A stretch of DNA of 5,772 nt from contig DMTU01000106.1 of assembly GCA_003476595.1 (NCBI GenBank), forward strand, positions 411 to 6,182, given 5' to 3'. Made by a program: the position numbers and the translations under genes. Source of the stretch: Acidimicrobiaceae bacterium (GTDB lineage: Bacteria; Actinomycetota; Acidimicrobiia; Acidimicrobiales; Salinilacustritrichaceae). Under the pieces are notes generated by a model that was not told where the DNA came from, did not search any database, and saw only the letters and a list, made by a program, of their open reading frames with translations. This document shows, one piece after another, positions 1-5,772 of the stretch. The stretch's first letter is position 1. Each line of letters opens with the position of its first letter.

Positions 1-14
1 GGGTTGAGGTTCAT
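1..14 (-). CDS. Possible 5' end of a divergent gene (partial, speculative)
   Basis: On the minus strand an ATG lies at 14-12 and reads M-N-L-N before the window edge. A GAGG Shine-Dalgarno-like tetramer (plus-strand CCTC at 23-26) sits 8 bases upstream, which is normal spacing. If real, the gene is transcribed away from mrpA, and 15-229 would be a shared divergent promoter region. Only four complete codons are visible, so no function can be inferred. In such GC-rich DNA a GAGG plus ATG can easily occur by chance. Confidence 0.25.
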
Positions 15-132
15 GCTCGGGGCCTCGCGGAGGTCAGGTGCCGGGCGGCGGTGGTCGACGGGTCGGTCGGCATCGGGCGCGAAGGGTAACTGGCCCCGGC
101 CCGCTCCCGACCCCAGGCCCGGGCGGGGGTGT

Positions 133-161
133 GTGGTGCGCGGCATGGCGGATGTGCCACC
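133..161 (+). other. Candidate leader hairpin(s)
   Basis: Two mutually exclusive foldings share the same 3' arm. In one, GTGG (133-136) pairs with CCAC (157-160) and can be extended inward in RNA with G-U pairs. In the other, GGCA (142-145) pairs with TGCC (155-158), with outer GGT (135-137) pairing ACC (159-161). A second small hairpin, GGGG (165-168) with CCCC (176-179), follows. These were read by eye. In DNA this GC-rich, hairpins of 4-8 pairs are common, so functional meaning is uncertain. I do not recognise a known riboswitch consensus here. Confidence 0.2.
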
Positions 162-197
162 GTCGGGGCCGGCGTCCCCCAGCCACGCCGCCTCCCC

Positions 198-233
198 ATG
201 ACCGTGACCATCCCCGGAGACGCGCTGCGTTGA
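198..233 (+). CDS. Possible 11-codon leader peptide overlapping the mrpA start
   Basis: The ATG at 198 opens a tiny ORF reading [11 protein letters not shown], ending at TGA 231-233. That stop overlaps the proposed TTG start of mrpA (230-232), giving a TTGA junction of the same geometry as the GTGA/ATGA junctions between the later genes of the operon. The frame is open upstream back to TAA 87-89, with another possible start, GTG, at 129. There is no Shine-Dalgarno sequence before the ATG at 198 (the preceding bases are C-rich), so initiation there would have to be leaderless or weak. It could be a translational-coupling leader or chance. No homology is recognised. Confidence 0.25.
   Translation: MTVTIPGDALR
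216..220 (+). promoter_or_regulatory. Ribosome binding site deciding the mrpA start
   Basis: GGAGA at 216-220 lies 9 bases before TTG 230-232. This is the best Shine-Dalgarno match in the leader and the main reason for choosing the TTG rather than the in-frame ATGs at 38 or 152. Translation from those would add an Arg/Pro-rich, non-conserved N-terminus ahead of the first membrane helix. Confidence 0.65.
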
Positions 234-2587
234 TCGCGACGCTCTCCCTCCACCTCGCCATCGGAATCGGGATCCTCCTCGCAGCACCGGTGCTGCGCAG
301 ATGGGCCGCGCCCCTCGCGGCCGTGCCGTCGCTGGCCAGCTTGGCCTTCGCCCTGACGATCGCCCCCGACGTGCTCGACGGGGAGCCCTGGACGGCCACC
401 TTCACGTGGGTCCCCGGCCTGGACCTGTCCGTCGACCTGTTCGTCGACGGGCTGGGGCTCGTCATGATCCTGCTGGTCTCGGGCATCGGGCTCGCCATCG
501 CCGCGTACTCGGGCTCGTACTTCGCCCCCAACGCCACCGCGGCCCGCACGGCCGGCCTGCTCGTGCTGTTCGCCGGCGCCATGCTCGGCCTCGTCACCGC
601 CGAGCACGTGGTGATCCTCTACCTGTTCTGGGAGCTGACCTCGATCCTGTCGTGGCTGCTCATCGGCCAGCGCCACACCGACCCTGCGGCCCGGGCCGCG
701 GCCACCCACGCCCTCGTGCTCACCGGCTCGGGCGGGCTCGCCCTGCTCGGCGGCCTGGTGATCCTGGCCCGGGAGGCCGGCACGTGGTCCGTCGTCGAGC
801 TGCTCACCGACCCGCCCGGCGGCACGGCCGCCGGGGTCGGGCTCGGGCTCGTGGTGCTCGGCATCGTCACGAAGTCGGCGCAGTACCCGTTCCACGCCTG
901 GCTCCCCGGCGCGATGGTCGCCCCCACGCCGGTGAGCGCCTACCTGCACTCGGCCACCATGGTGAAGGCGGGCATCTACCTGGCGCTGCGCCTCGCCCCC
1001 GCCTTCGTCCACCTCGATGCCTGGCAGCCCGTGGTGCTCACGATCGGCCTGCTCACGATGGTCGCCGGCGGCCTCCGCGCCATCCGCCAGGACGACCTCA
1101 AGCTGCTCCTGGCCTTCGGCACGGTGAGCCAGCTCGGCTTCCTGTTCGTGCTCAGCGGCTCCGGGTTCGAGTACGCCACCATCGCCGGTGTCACGCTCCT
1201 CATCGCCCACGCCCTGTTCAAGGCGACGCTGTTCCTGGTCGTGGGCATCGTGGACCACCAGGCCCACACCCGCGACCGCCACGAGCTGCTCGACCTACGC
1301 CTCGGCACCGGGTGGGGCCCGGTCCGGGTGTGCGCCGTGCTGACCGCGGCGTCGATGGCAGGCGTCCCGCTGATGGCCGGCTTCATCGCCAAGGAGGAGG
1401 CCTACGCCGCGTTCGTCTACGAGGGCGGCGCCGTCGGCGTGATCGGGCTCGTCGGGATCGTGACCGGGTCCGTCCTCACCATGGCCTACAGCCTGCGCTT
1501 CGCCGCCGTGTTTTGGCGCCAGAGCGATCGAGACGACGCCGACGTCACCCCGCCGTCGTGGACCTTCGGTGCGCCGGTCTACGTCCTCACCGCCCTCACC
1601 ATCGCCATCGGCCTCGTCCCGGCGCCGATCATCGGCGACCTCGTCGACGTCGCCAGCGGCGACCTGCTCGGCCGCGAGGTCGCCGGGGAGCTCGCGCTGT
1701 GGCACGGCATCAACACCGCGCTGGTGCTGTCGGTGCTCACCATCGCGGCCGGCGTCCTGCTGTGGCGCCTCACCGATCCCTTCGTCCGCCTCACCGGCCG
1801 GGCCGCCCCGCCGATCGACGGCTACCGCGCCTTCCAGATCGGGCTCGAGGGCTTGTTCACCCTGGCCCGCGTCACCACCACCCGGATCCAGACCGGCTCT
1901 CTGCCCCGGTACATCGCCATCATCTTGATGGTCGTGGTCGGCGGGCCGGCGCTGGTCGCCGTGGCCACCACGTCCCTGCCCGACCTGGCTGATCCGCTGG
2001 ACGTCCCCGTGCAGCTGGCGCTCGCCGGTCTCATCGCCGGCGCCGCGCTCGCCACCATCTTCGTGCCCCGGCGCCTCGGGGCGGTCGTCGTCCTCGGTGG
2101 CGTCGGCTACGGGATGGCCGGCCTGTTCGTCGCCCAGGGTGCGCCCGACCTCGCGCTCACCCAGTTCGCCATCGAGACGCTCACGATCGTCGCCTTCGTC
2201 CTCGTGCTCCGCCAGCTGCCGGCTCGCTTCAGCCGCAGCGACGACCGCGCCGGCCAGCTCCGCCGCATGGGCGCCGCCGCGGTCGTCGGGGTGGGGGCGT
2301 TCGTGCTCGTGCTGGCCGTCAGCGGCACCGACCCGACCACGCCGGCGTCGGACCTCGCCGTGACCCAGGCGGTGCCCGAGGCCGAGGGCCGCAACATCGT
2401 GAACGTCATCCTCGTGGACTTCCGCGGCCTCGACACGCTCGGCGAGATCGCCGTGCTCCTCGTGGCCGCCGTGGGCGTCACCACCCTGGCCCGCGTCGGT
2501 CGGCGCCCGCCGCGCACCGGCGTCCCGCCGCTGCCGGAGATCGACCCGCTCGACCCGGCCACGATCGACAAGGACGCCCGGACGTGA
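230..2587 (+). CDS. mrpA: Mrp cation/proton antiporter subunit A (NuoL-like, with fused MbhD/MbhE domains)
   Basis: This is the largest subunit of the Mrp (CPA3) Na+/H+ antiporter, a polytopic inner-membrane protein homologous to complex I NuoL. From TTG 230 it is 785 residues, close to the roughly 800 of Bacillus MrpA. The first helix begins right at the start (about residues 2-20). The proton-antiporter domain spans about residues 60-395. Its expected charged residues are present: E135 in LFWELTS (helix 5), K215 and H222 in [15 protein letters not shown]246 in [10 protein letters not shown]291 in [14 protein letters not shown] and K331 in [10 protein letters not shown]. The MrpA-typical LWHG motif is at about 490-493. 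A DUF4040/MbhD-like domain follows at about 593-665, with [10 protein letters not shown] and E649. An MbhE-like segment lies at about 680-757, with [11 protein letters not shown] around D730 and E739. A Pro-rich hydrophilic tail ends the protein. The fused MbhD/MbhE part separates it from plain NuoL. The start is inferred from GGAGA at 216-220 and the position of helix 1. The stop overlaps mrpB by 4 bases. Confidence 0.95.
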   Translation: MIATLSLHLAIGIGILLAAPVLRRWAAPLAAVPSLASLAFALTIAPDVLDGEPWTATFTWVPGLDLSVDLFVDGLGLVMILLVSGIGLAIAAYSGSYFAPNATAARTAGLLVLFAGAMLGLVTAEHVVILYLFWELTSILSWLLIGQRHTDPAARAAATHALVLTGSGGLALLGGLVILAREAGTWSVVELLTDPPGGTAAGVGLGLVVLGIVTKSAQYPFHAWLPGAMVAPTPVSAYLHSATMVKAGIYLALRLAPAFVHLDAWQPVVLTIGLLTMVAGGLRAIRQDDLKLLLAFGTVSQLGFLFVLSGSGFEYATIAGVTLLIAHALFKATLFLVVGIVDHQAHTRDRHELLDLRLGTGWGPVRVCAVLTAASMAGVPLMAGFIAKEEAYAAFVYEGGAVGVIGLVGIVTGSVLTMAYSLRFAAVFWRQSDRDDADVTPPSWTFGAPVYVLTALTIAIGLVPAPIIGDLVDVASGDLLGREVAGELALWHGINTALVLSVLTIAAGVLLWRLTDPFVRLTGRAAPPIDGYRAFQIGLEGLFTLARVTTTRIQTGSLPRYIAIILMVVVGGPALVAVATTSLPDLADPLDVPVQLALAGLIAGAALATIFVPRRLGAVVVLGGVGYGMAGLFVAQGAPDLALTQFAIETLTIVAFVLVLRQLPARFSRSDDRAGQLRRMGAAAVVGVGAFVLVLAVSGTDPTTPASDLAVTQAVPEAEGRNIVNVILVDFRGLDTLGEIAVLLVAAVGVTTLARVGRRPPRTGVPPLPEIDPLDPATIDKDART

Positions 2588-3069
2588 AGCGGTCCGTCAT
2601 CGTCGACGTCACCGCCCGGCTGATCCTGCCGTCCGCGCTGCTGTTCGCCCTGCACCTGCTGCTCTCCGGTCACGACCGGCCCGGGGGCGGCTTCGTCGGC
2701 GGGCTCGTGGCCGGCGCCACCATCGCCCTGATCTTCGTGGCCGGCGGCATGGATGACGTGCGCTCGGTCGTGCCCGTGCGGCCCTGGACGATCCTGGGTG
2801 GCGGGCTGGCCGTCGCCGCCTCCGTGGCGACGGTGCCGATCCTGCTCGGCAACCCGGTCATGGACAACTGGAAGCTCTCCATGGACCTGCCGCTGCTGGG
2901 GGACGCCAAGATCAGCAGCGCCCTGGTGTTCGACATCGGCGTGGCTGCCGTGGTCATCGGGACGATCTTCATGGTGTTCGAGGCCTTCGGTGACGAGGAA
3001 CCCCCGGAGTTCCGGGGCGAGGTCCGCCCGGCGCCGGGCAGCGGCCAGCGCCCGGAGGTCGAGTCGTGA
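2584..3069 (+). CDS. mrpB: Mrp antiporter subunit B
   Basis: A 161-residue membrane subunit of the Mrp complex (MnhB family). The family signature GHDRPGGGFVGGL is at residues 29-41, directly after the first helix (about 12-28), and SSALVFDIGV at 111-120 opens the last helix. Four hydrophobic segments are visible, at about 12-28, 36-55, 68-88 and 112-133. After residue 136 comes a charged, Pro/Gly-rich cytoplasmic-type tail of about 25 residues. The GTG start at 2584 overlaps the mrpA stop (GTGA, 2584-2587) and is preceded by AAGGA (2570-2574) at 9-base spacing. MrpB is needed with the other subunits for assembly and antiport; in homologues it is not itself one of the NuoL/N-like pump modules. 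It is a free-standing gene here, whereas some actinobacterial operons carry a longer MrpA that includes the B portion. Confidence 0.95.
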   Translation: MKRSVIVDVTARLILPSALLFALHLLLSGHDRPGGGFVGGLVAGATIALIFVAGGMDDVRSVVPVRPWTILGGGLAVAASVATVPILLGNPVMDNWKLSMDLPLLGDAKISSALVFDIGVAAVVIGTIFMVFEAFGDEEPPEFRGEVRPAPGSGQRPEVES

Positions 3070-3476
3070 CGACCGTCTTCGCCGCACTCGCCGGCGCGCT
3101 GTTCGCCACCGGCACCTACCTGGTGCTCCAGCGCGAGCTCACCCGCATACTCATCGGGCTGGCCCTGCTCAGCCACGGCGCCAACGTCGTGCTCCTGGTC
3201 GCTGCGGGGGAGCCCGGCCGACCGGCGTTCCTGGACGGCCGTGACGACCCCTCGGCGTTCCTCGACCCGCTCCCCCAGGCCTTCGCGCTCACCGCCATCG
3301 TCATCACCTTCGGCGTCACGTGCTTCCTGCTCGCCCTCGCCTACCGGAGCTGGGTGCTCACCCAGGACGACACGGTGCAGGACGACCCCGAGGACGTGCG
3401 CGTCCGCCAGGAGCCCGACGCCGACATCGAGCGCTCCGGTGCCGACCAGCCCACGATCGAGGCACAGGACCGATGA
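3066..3476 (+). CDS. mrpC: Mrp antiporter subunit C (NuoK-like)
   Basis: A small three-helix subunit homologous to complex I NuoK. Helix 1 is at about residues 4-21, helix 2 at about 27-47 with the family pattern LTRILIGLALLSHGANVVLL, and helix 3 at about 73-95 after DPLPQAFALTAIVITFG (67-83), the most conserved part of MrpC. It is 136 residues long against about 113 in Bacillus. The excess is a C-terminal hydrophilic tail from about residue 99 on, rich in Asp, Glu and Gln. The GTG start at 3066 overlaps the mrpB stop (GTGA, 3066-3069), with a strong GGAGGT Shine-Dalgarno at 3054-3059, 6 bases upstream. In the complex it should sit between the A and D antiporter-like subunits and the smaller ones, by analogy with NuoK. 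Confidence 0.95.
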   Translation: MTTVFAALAGALFATGTYLVLQRELTRILIGLALLSHGANVVLLVAAGEPGRPAFLDGRDDPSAFLDPLPQAFALTAIVITFGVTCFLLALAYRSWVLTQDDTVQDDPEDVRVRQEPDADIERSGADQPTIEAQDR

Positions 3477-4936
3477 CCCCCTGGATCGCCCTCCCCGCGG
3501 TGCTGCCGCTGCTGGCCGCTGCCGCGTCCGTGCTGGTCGGGCGGTCCCGCACCGCGCAGCGCATCATCGGGCTGGGAACGCTCACCGCGCTGCTCGGCCT
3601 CGCCGTCCGCCTCCTCATCGAGACCGACCGCAACGACGTCATGACCACCCAGGCCGGCGGCTGGGTCGCGCCCCTCGGCATCACCTTCGTCGCCGATCGC
3701 CTCTCCGCCATCATGCTGCTGGTCGCGATCGGCATGTTCCTGGCCGTGCTCGTCTACGCCATCGGCCAGGGCGACGAGGAGGCCCGCCACGTCGGGTTCC
3801 ACCCCGTGTACCTGACGCTGGTCGCCGGCGTGTGCATGGCGTTCCTCACCGGCGACCTGTTCAACCTGTTCGTCGCGTTCGAGGTCCTCCTGGTCTCCAG
3901 CTACGTGCTGCTCACCCTGGGCGGACGCCTCGCCCAGGTCCGGGCCGGGACGACCTACGTGGTCATCAGCCTGCTCGCCTCGATCACGTTCCTGATGTCG
4001 CTCGGGCTGCTCTACCGAGCCACGGGCACGGTGAACCTGGCCGACCTGCCGGCGGCGATGGAGGCCCTCGACCCCGAGCTGCGCCGCGTGTTCCTCCTGC
4101 TCTTCCTCGGGGTGTTCGGCATCAAGGCCGCCATCTTCCCCCTGTTCTTCTGGCTGCCCGACAGCTACCCCAACGCCCCGACCGCGATCACGGCCGTGTT
4201 CGCCGGCCTGCTCACCAAGGTCGGCGTGTACGCCATGATCCGCATCCAGACCACGATCGGGCCCGACGACACGGTCGTGGGCACCGTGCTGCTGGTGGTC
4301 GCCGCGCTCACGATGGTGATCGGCGTCTTCGGGGCCATCTCCCAGCAGGAGATCAAGCGGATCCTGTCGTTCCACGCGGTCAGCCAGATCGGCTACATGG
4401 TCTTCGGCCTCGGGCTGCTCACCGTCGCCGGCCTGGCCGCCGCGATCCTCTACATCGCGCAGTACATCGTCGTGAAGACCACGTTGTTCCTCACCGGTGG
4501 GCTGGTCGAACGGGCCTCGGGCACCGGCCACCTCGACCGGGTCGACGGCATGCTCCGCACCCGTCCCCTGCTCGGCATGCTCTTCCTGCTGCCCGCGCTC
4601 AGCCTGGCGGGCGTCCCGCCGCTGTCGGGCTTCGTGGGCAAGTTCGCACTCGTCGATGCCGGCGTCTCCTCCAAGAGCTGGGTGCTCGTCGGCGTGAGCC
4701 TGGCGGTGAGCATCATGACGCTGCTCTCCATGAACAAGATCTGGGCCGGGGCGTTCATGGGCGAGCCGACCGCCAACGCCGAAGCCACCAGTCCGCTGCC
4801 CACCGCGATGGTGGTCGCCACCGGCGTGCTCGTGGCGGTCAGCATCGGCATCGCCCTCGGCGCCGGCCCCATCTACGCCTACGCCGAACGGGCGGCAGAG
4901 ACCCTGCTGCCCCTGGCCGGGAGCAGCGCGCCGTGA
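3473..4936 (+). CDS. mrpD: Mrp cation/proton antiporter subunit D (NuoN/NuoM-like)
   Basis: The second antiporter-like subunit of the complex, 487 residues, close to the usual 490-500. The Proton_antipo_M domain spans about residues 120-400. Expected functional residues are in place: E137 in FVAFEVLLVSSY (helix 5), K218 in GIKAAIFPLFFWLPDSY, K249 in LLTKVGVYA, K295 in EIKRILSFHAVSQIGY and K335 in YIVVKTTLFL. SLAGVPPLSGFVGKF (377-391) is also typical of the family. E137 and K218/K249 match the positions (about 137, 219 and 250) found essential in alkaliphilic Bacillus MrpD. The start is ATG 3473, overlapping the mrpC stop (ATGA, 3473-3476); it is the only ATG start in the operon. GAGG at 3459-3462, 10 bases upstream, is the likelier ribosome binding site, since AGGA at 3466-3469 is too close. 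The open frame extends further upstream, but that part is Arg-rich and overlaps mrpC. Residues 328-333 (YIAQYI) lack the histidine often seen before this lysine. Confidence 0.96.
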   Translation: MTPWIALPAVLPLLAAAASVLVGRSRTAQRIIGLGTLTALLGLAVRLLIETDRNDVMTTQAGGWVAPLGITFVADRLSAIMLLVAIGMFLAVLVYAIGQGDEEARHVGFHPVYLTLVAGVCMAFLTGDLFNLFVAFEVLLVSSYVLLTLGGRLAQVRAGTTYVVISLLASITFLMSLGLLYRATGTVNLADLPAAMEALDPELRRVFLLLFLGVFGIKAAIFPLFFWLPDSYPNAPTAITAVFAGLLTKVGVYAMIRIQTTIGPDDTVVGTVLLVVAALTMVIGVFGAISQQEIKRILSFHAVSQIGYMVFGLGLLTVAGLAAAILYIAQYIVVKTTLFLTGGLVERASGTGHLDRVDGMLRTRPLLGMLFLLPALSLAGVPPLSGFVGKFALVDAGVSSKSWVLVGVSLAVSIMTLLSMNKIWAGAFMGEPTANAEATSPLPTAMVVATGVLVAVSIGIALGAGPIYAYAERAAETLLPLAGSSAP

Positions 4937-5445
4937 GCTACGTCGGCCCCACCCTCTGGCTGACCGGCCTGTGGATGATCCTGTGGCGCAGCACCACGCC
5001 CGGCACGATCATCACCGGCATCCTCCTCGCGGTCGCCCTCACCTGGGCGGTGCGGCGATCCGACGTCCACCGGCGCCACCACCGGGTGCACCTGCTCCCC
5101 CTGCTGCGGTTCTTCGGGCACATGGCCGTCGCCCTCGTGAAGTCCAACGTCGCACTCGGCTTCGAGGTCCTCACCCCGACCGACTACACGACGCCGGGCC
5201 TGCTCGAGGTCCGCCTGCCCACCTGCTCCGAGCTGGTCCTCACCGTCATCGCCAACAGCATCACCCTGACGCCGGGCACGATGACCCTCGAGCTGCGCCC
5301 CGAGACGTCCACGCTGCTCGTGCACGTGCTGCACCTGCGCGACGTGGACGCCGCCCGCCACGAGATCCTCGAGCTGCACCGGTTGGTCAGCGCCGCCCTC
5401 GTGCCGGTGACCACGCCCGACGAGCGAGGAGCCGAGCTCACGTGA
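4933..5445 (+). CDS. mrpE: Mrp antiporter subunit E
   Basis: A 170-residue MrpE/MnhE family protein, slightly longer than the usual roughly 160. The N-terminal half is membrane-embedded, with hydrophobic segments at about residues 5-18 and 24-40 and a third at about 54-70. ALVKSNVALGFEVL (67-80) and ANSITLTPGT (107-116) are the family hallmarks, followed by the cytoplasmic C-terminal part with LLVHVLHLRD (128-137). The start is GTG 4933, overlapping the mrpD stop (GTGA, 4933-4936), with GGGAG at 4919-4923, 9 bases upstream. An internal ATG at residue 15 is rejected because it would cut into the first helix. MrpE is needed for full complex activity or assembly in studied bacteria. The loop between helices 2 and 3 is unusually His-rich (H46, H49, H50, H53). 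Confidence 0.94.
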   Translation: MSYVGPTLWLTGLWMILWRSTTPGTIITGILLAVALTWAVRRSDVHRRHHRVHLLPLLRFFGHMAVALVKSNVALGFEVLTPTDYTTPGLLEVRLPTCSELVLTVIANSITLTPGTMTLELRPETSTLLVHVLHLRDVDAARHEILELHRLVSAALVPVTTPDERGAELT

Positions 5446-5693
5446 TCGCCGCCACCTTCGTGCTGCTCTCCTGCGCCGCCGCGCTCTTCGCGTACCGCGC
5501 CGTGCGAGGCCCCTCCATCGTCGACCGGGTCGTCGCGGTGGACGGCCTCGTCGTCATCGCCATCGGCGCGATCGCCGCGGACGCCGTCCGCTACGACGAT
5601 GCCCGGTTCGCCGACGCCGCCATCCTGCTCGCCATCATCGCCTTCGTGGGCACCGGCATCGTGGCCCGCTTCATCGAGCGGCGGGGAGGTTGA
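5442..5693 (+). CDS. mrpF: Mrp antiporter subunit F
   Basis: A three-helix subunit of 83 residues, in the normal family range of about 80-95. The diagnostic segment is RGPSIVDRVVAVDGL (22-36). It holds D28 and the intramembrane-type acidic residue D34 at the start of helix 2; the equivalent Asp in homologues is implicated in cation transport. Helices are at about 2-19, 30-48 and 57-77. The start is GTG 5442, overlapping the mrpE stop (GTGA, 5442-5445), with GAGGA at 5426-5430, 11 bases upstream. In solved Mrp structures MrpF lies next to MrpE, MrpG and the MrpA C-terminal domain, where the cation route is proposed. Confidence 0.93.
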   Translation: MIAATFVLLSCAAALFAYRAVRGPSIVDRVVAVDGLVVIAIGAIAADAVRYDDARFADAAILLAIIAFVGTGIVARFIERRGG

Positions 5694-5695
5694 CG

Positions 5696-5772
5696 GTGGA
5701 CATCGTCGCCGACGTGATCATGCTGGCCGGGGCCCTGTGGTTCCTCCTCGCCGGGTTGGGCGTCGCCCGGTT
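5696..5772 (+). CDS. mrpG: Mrp antiporter subunit G (5' part, cut by window end)
   Basis: From GTG 5696 the frame reads 25 complete codons to the window edge with no stop. The residues VDIVADVIMLAGALWFLLAG, then LGVAR, match the N-terminus of the MrpG/MnhG/PhaG family, where a short polar start leads into helix 1 and is followed by a G-x-G-V-x-R-type turn. A strong GGAGGT Shine-Dalgarno lies at 5685-5690, 5 bases upstream, inside the end of mrpF. The gap to the mrpF stop is two bases, the only non-overlapping junction in the operon. Typical MrpG proteins are about 110-125 residues, so most of the gene lies beyond the window. Its position as last gene fits the canonical mrp order. Confidence 0.88.
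   Translation, partial: MDIVADVIMLAGALWFLLAGLGVAR

Larger units (their letters stand above)
15..229. promoter_or_regulatory. Upstream leader/promoter region of the mrp operon
   Basis: This is the only stretch in the window without a convincing protein-coding gene. Open frames do cross it, but their translations are Arg/Pro/Gly/Ser-rich with no family resemblance, as expected for non-coding GC-rich DNA. One plus frame stops at TGA 5-7, another at TAA 87-89, and the third at TGA 199-201. By position it should contain the mrpA promoter and 5' leader. I could not pick out a confident -35/-10 pair. Some dyad symmetry lies between about 133 and 179. No convincing rho-independent terminator is seen: the GC-rich palindrome at 117-124 (GCCCGGGC) is not followed by a T-run. 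Confidence 0.5.

Noticed and set aside
93..130. GC-rich dyad (including GCCCGGGC at 117-124) as a rho-independent terminator
   Set aside because: The stem is imperfect, no T-run follows, and such palindromes are expected at this base composition.
4..201. A 65-codon plus-strand ORF before mrpA
   Set aside because: Its translation is Arg/Ser/Pro/Gly-rich with no family resemblance. It could be the tail of an upstream gene only if the frame continues convincingly to the left, which cannot be seen.
38..229. N-terminal extension of mrpA to ATG 38 or ATG 152
   Set aside because: The added residues are Arg/Pro/Gly-rich and unlike any MrpA N-terminus, and no good ribosome binding site precedes those ATGs. 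TTG 230 has GGAGA at 9-base spacing and starts directly at helix 1.
11..1282. A 423-codon open frame on the minus strand opposite mrpA
   Set aside because: It lies opposite clearly conserved mrpA sequence. Its translation is dominated by Gly, Arg, Glu, Asp, Gln and His with no hydrophobic core, as expected for the antisense of GC-rich membrane-protein codons.
301..1992. A 563-codon plus-strand frame inside mrpA
   Set aside because: It is an Arg/Pro/Ala/His-rich alternate reading of mrpA codons, while the mrpA frame carries all the conserved motifs.
2107..3087. A 326-codon minus-strand open frame opposite mrpA/mrpB
   Set aside because: It spans the mrpA-mrpB junction in antisense, has low-complexity polar composition, and matches no recognisable family.
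3341..4531. A 396-codon minus-strand open frame opposite mrpC/mrpD
   Set aside because: It has the same artefact composition (runs of Glu, Gln, His, Asp, Gly), and the opposite strand encodes an unmistakable MrpD.
230..5772. Membrane-bound hydrogenase (Mbh) or complex I gene cluster rather than Mrp
   Set aside because: MrpA has MbhD- and MbhE-like domains fused to the NuoL-like part, the gene order is the canonical A-G, and no hydrogenase, NuoB/C/D or NuoH-like gene is present in the window.

Overview
The window is a high-GC stretch (roughly 70% by eye, with mostly G or C at third codon positions) filled almost entirely by one plus-strand operon. The operon encodes an Mrp-type (CPA3) multisubunit cation/proton antiporter in the canonical order mrpA-mrpB-mrpC-mrpD-mrpE-mrpF-mrpG. 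The last gene is cut off by the window end after 25 codons. The base composition, the heavy use of GTG/TTG starts and the protein sequences fit an actinobacterial-type genome. A deep-branching, non-streptomycete lineage is plausible but not shown; taxonomy here is inference.

Layout: positions 1-229 are a short upstream region. It may hold the first codons of a divergent minus-strand gene (1-14), some dyad symmetry (about 133-179), and a tiny 11-codon ORF (198-233) whose TGA overlaps the TTG start of mrpA. mrpA (230-2587) is a 785-residue NuoL-like subunit with fused MbhD- and MbhE-like C-terminal domains. mrpB (2584-3069), mrpC (3066-3476, NuoK-like), mrpD (3473-4936, NuoN/NuoM-like), mrpE (4933-5445) and mrpF (5442-5693) follow, each overlapping the previous gene by exactly 4 bases (GTGA or ATGA). 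mrpG starts at 5696, two bases after the mrpF stop.

The seven products are expected to form one membrane complex that exchanges cytoplasmic Na+ (or another monovalent cation) for external H+, supporting sodium resistance and pH homeostasis. MrpA and MrpD carry the transmembrane Glu/Lys residues of the complex I antiporter-like fold. MrpC resembles the complex I K subunit. MrpB, E, F, G and the MrpA C-terminus form the rest of the membrane domain and, by published structures of homologues, probably part of the cation path.

I found no previously undescribed system. The window is a conventional, intact mrp operon. The points worth a second look are small: the mini-ORF/TTG arrangement before mrpA, uniform stop/start overlaps, a His-rich loop in MrpE, an acidic tail on MrpC, a local substitution in MrpD, and the possible divergent gene.
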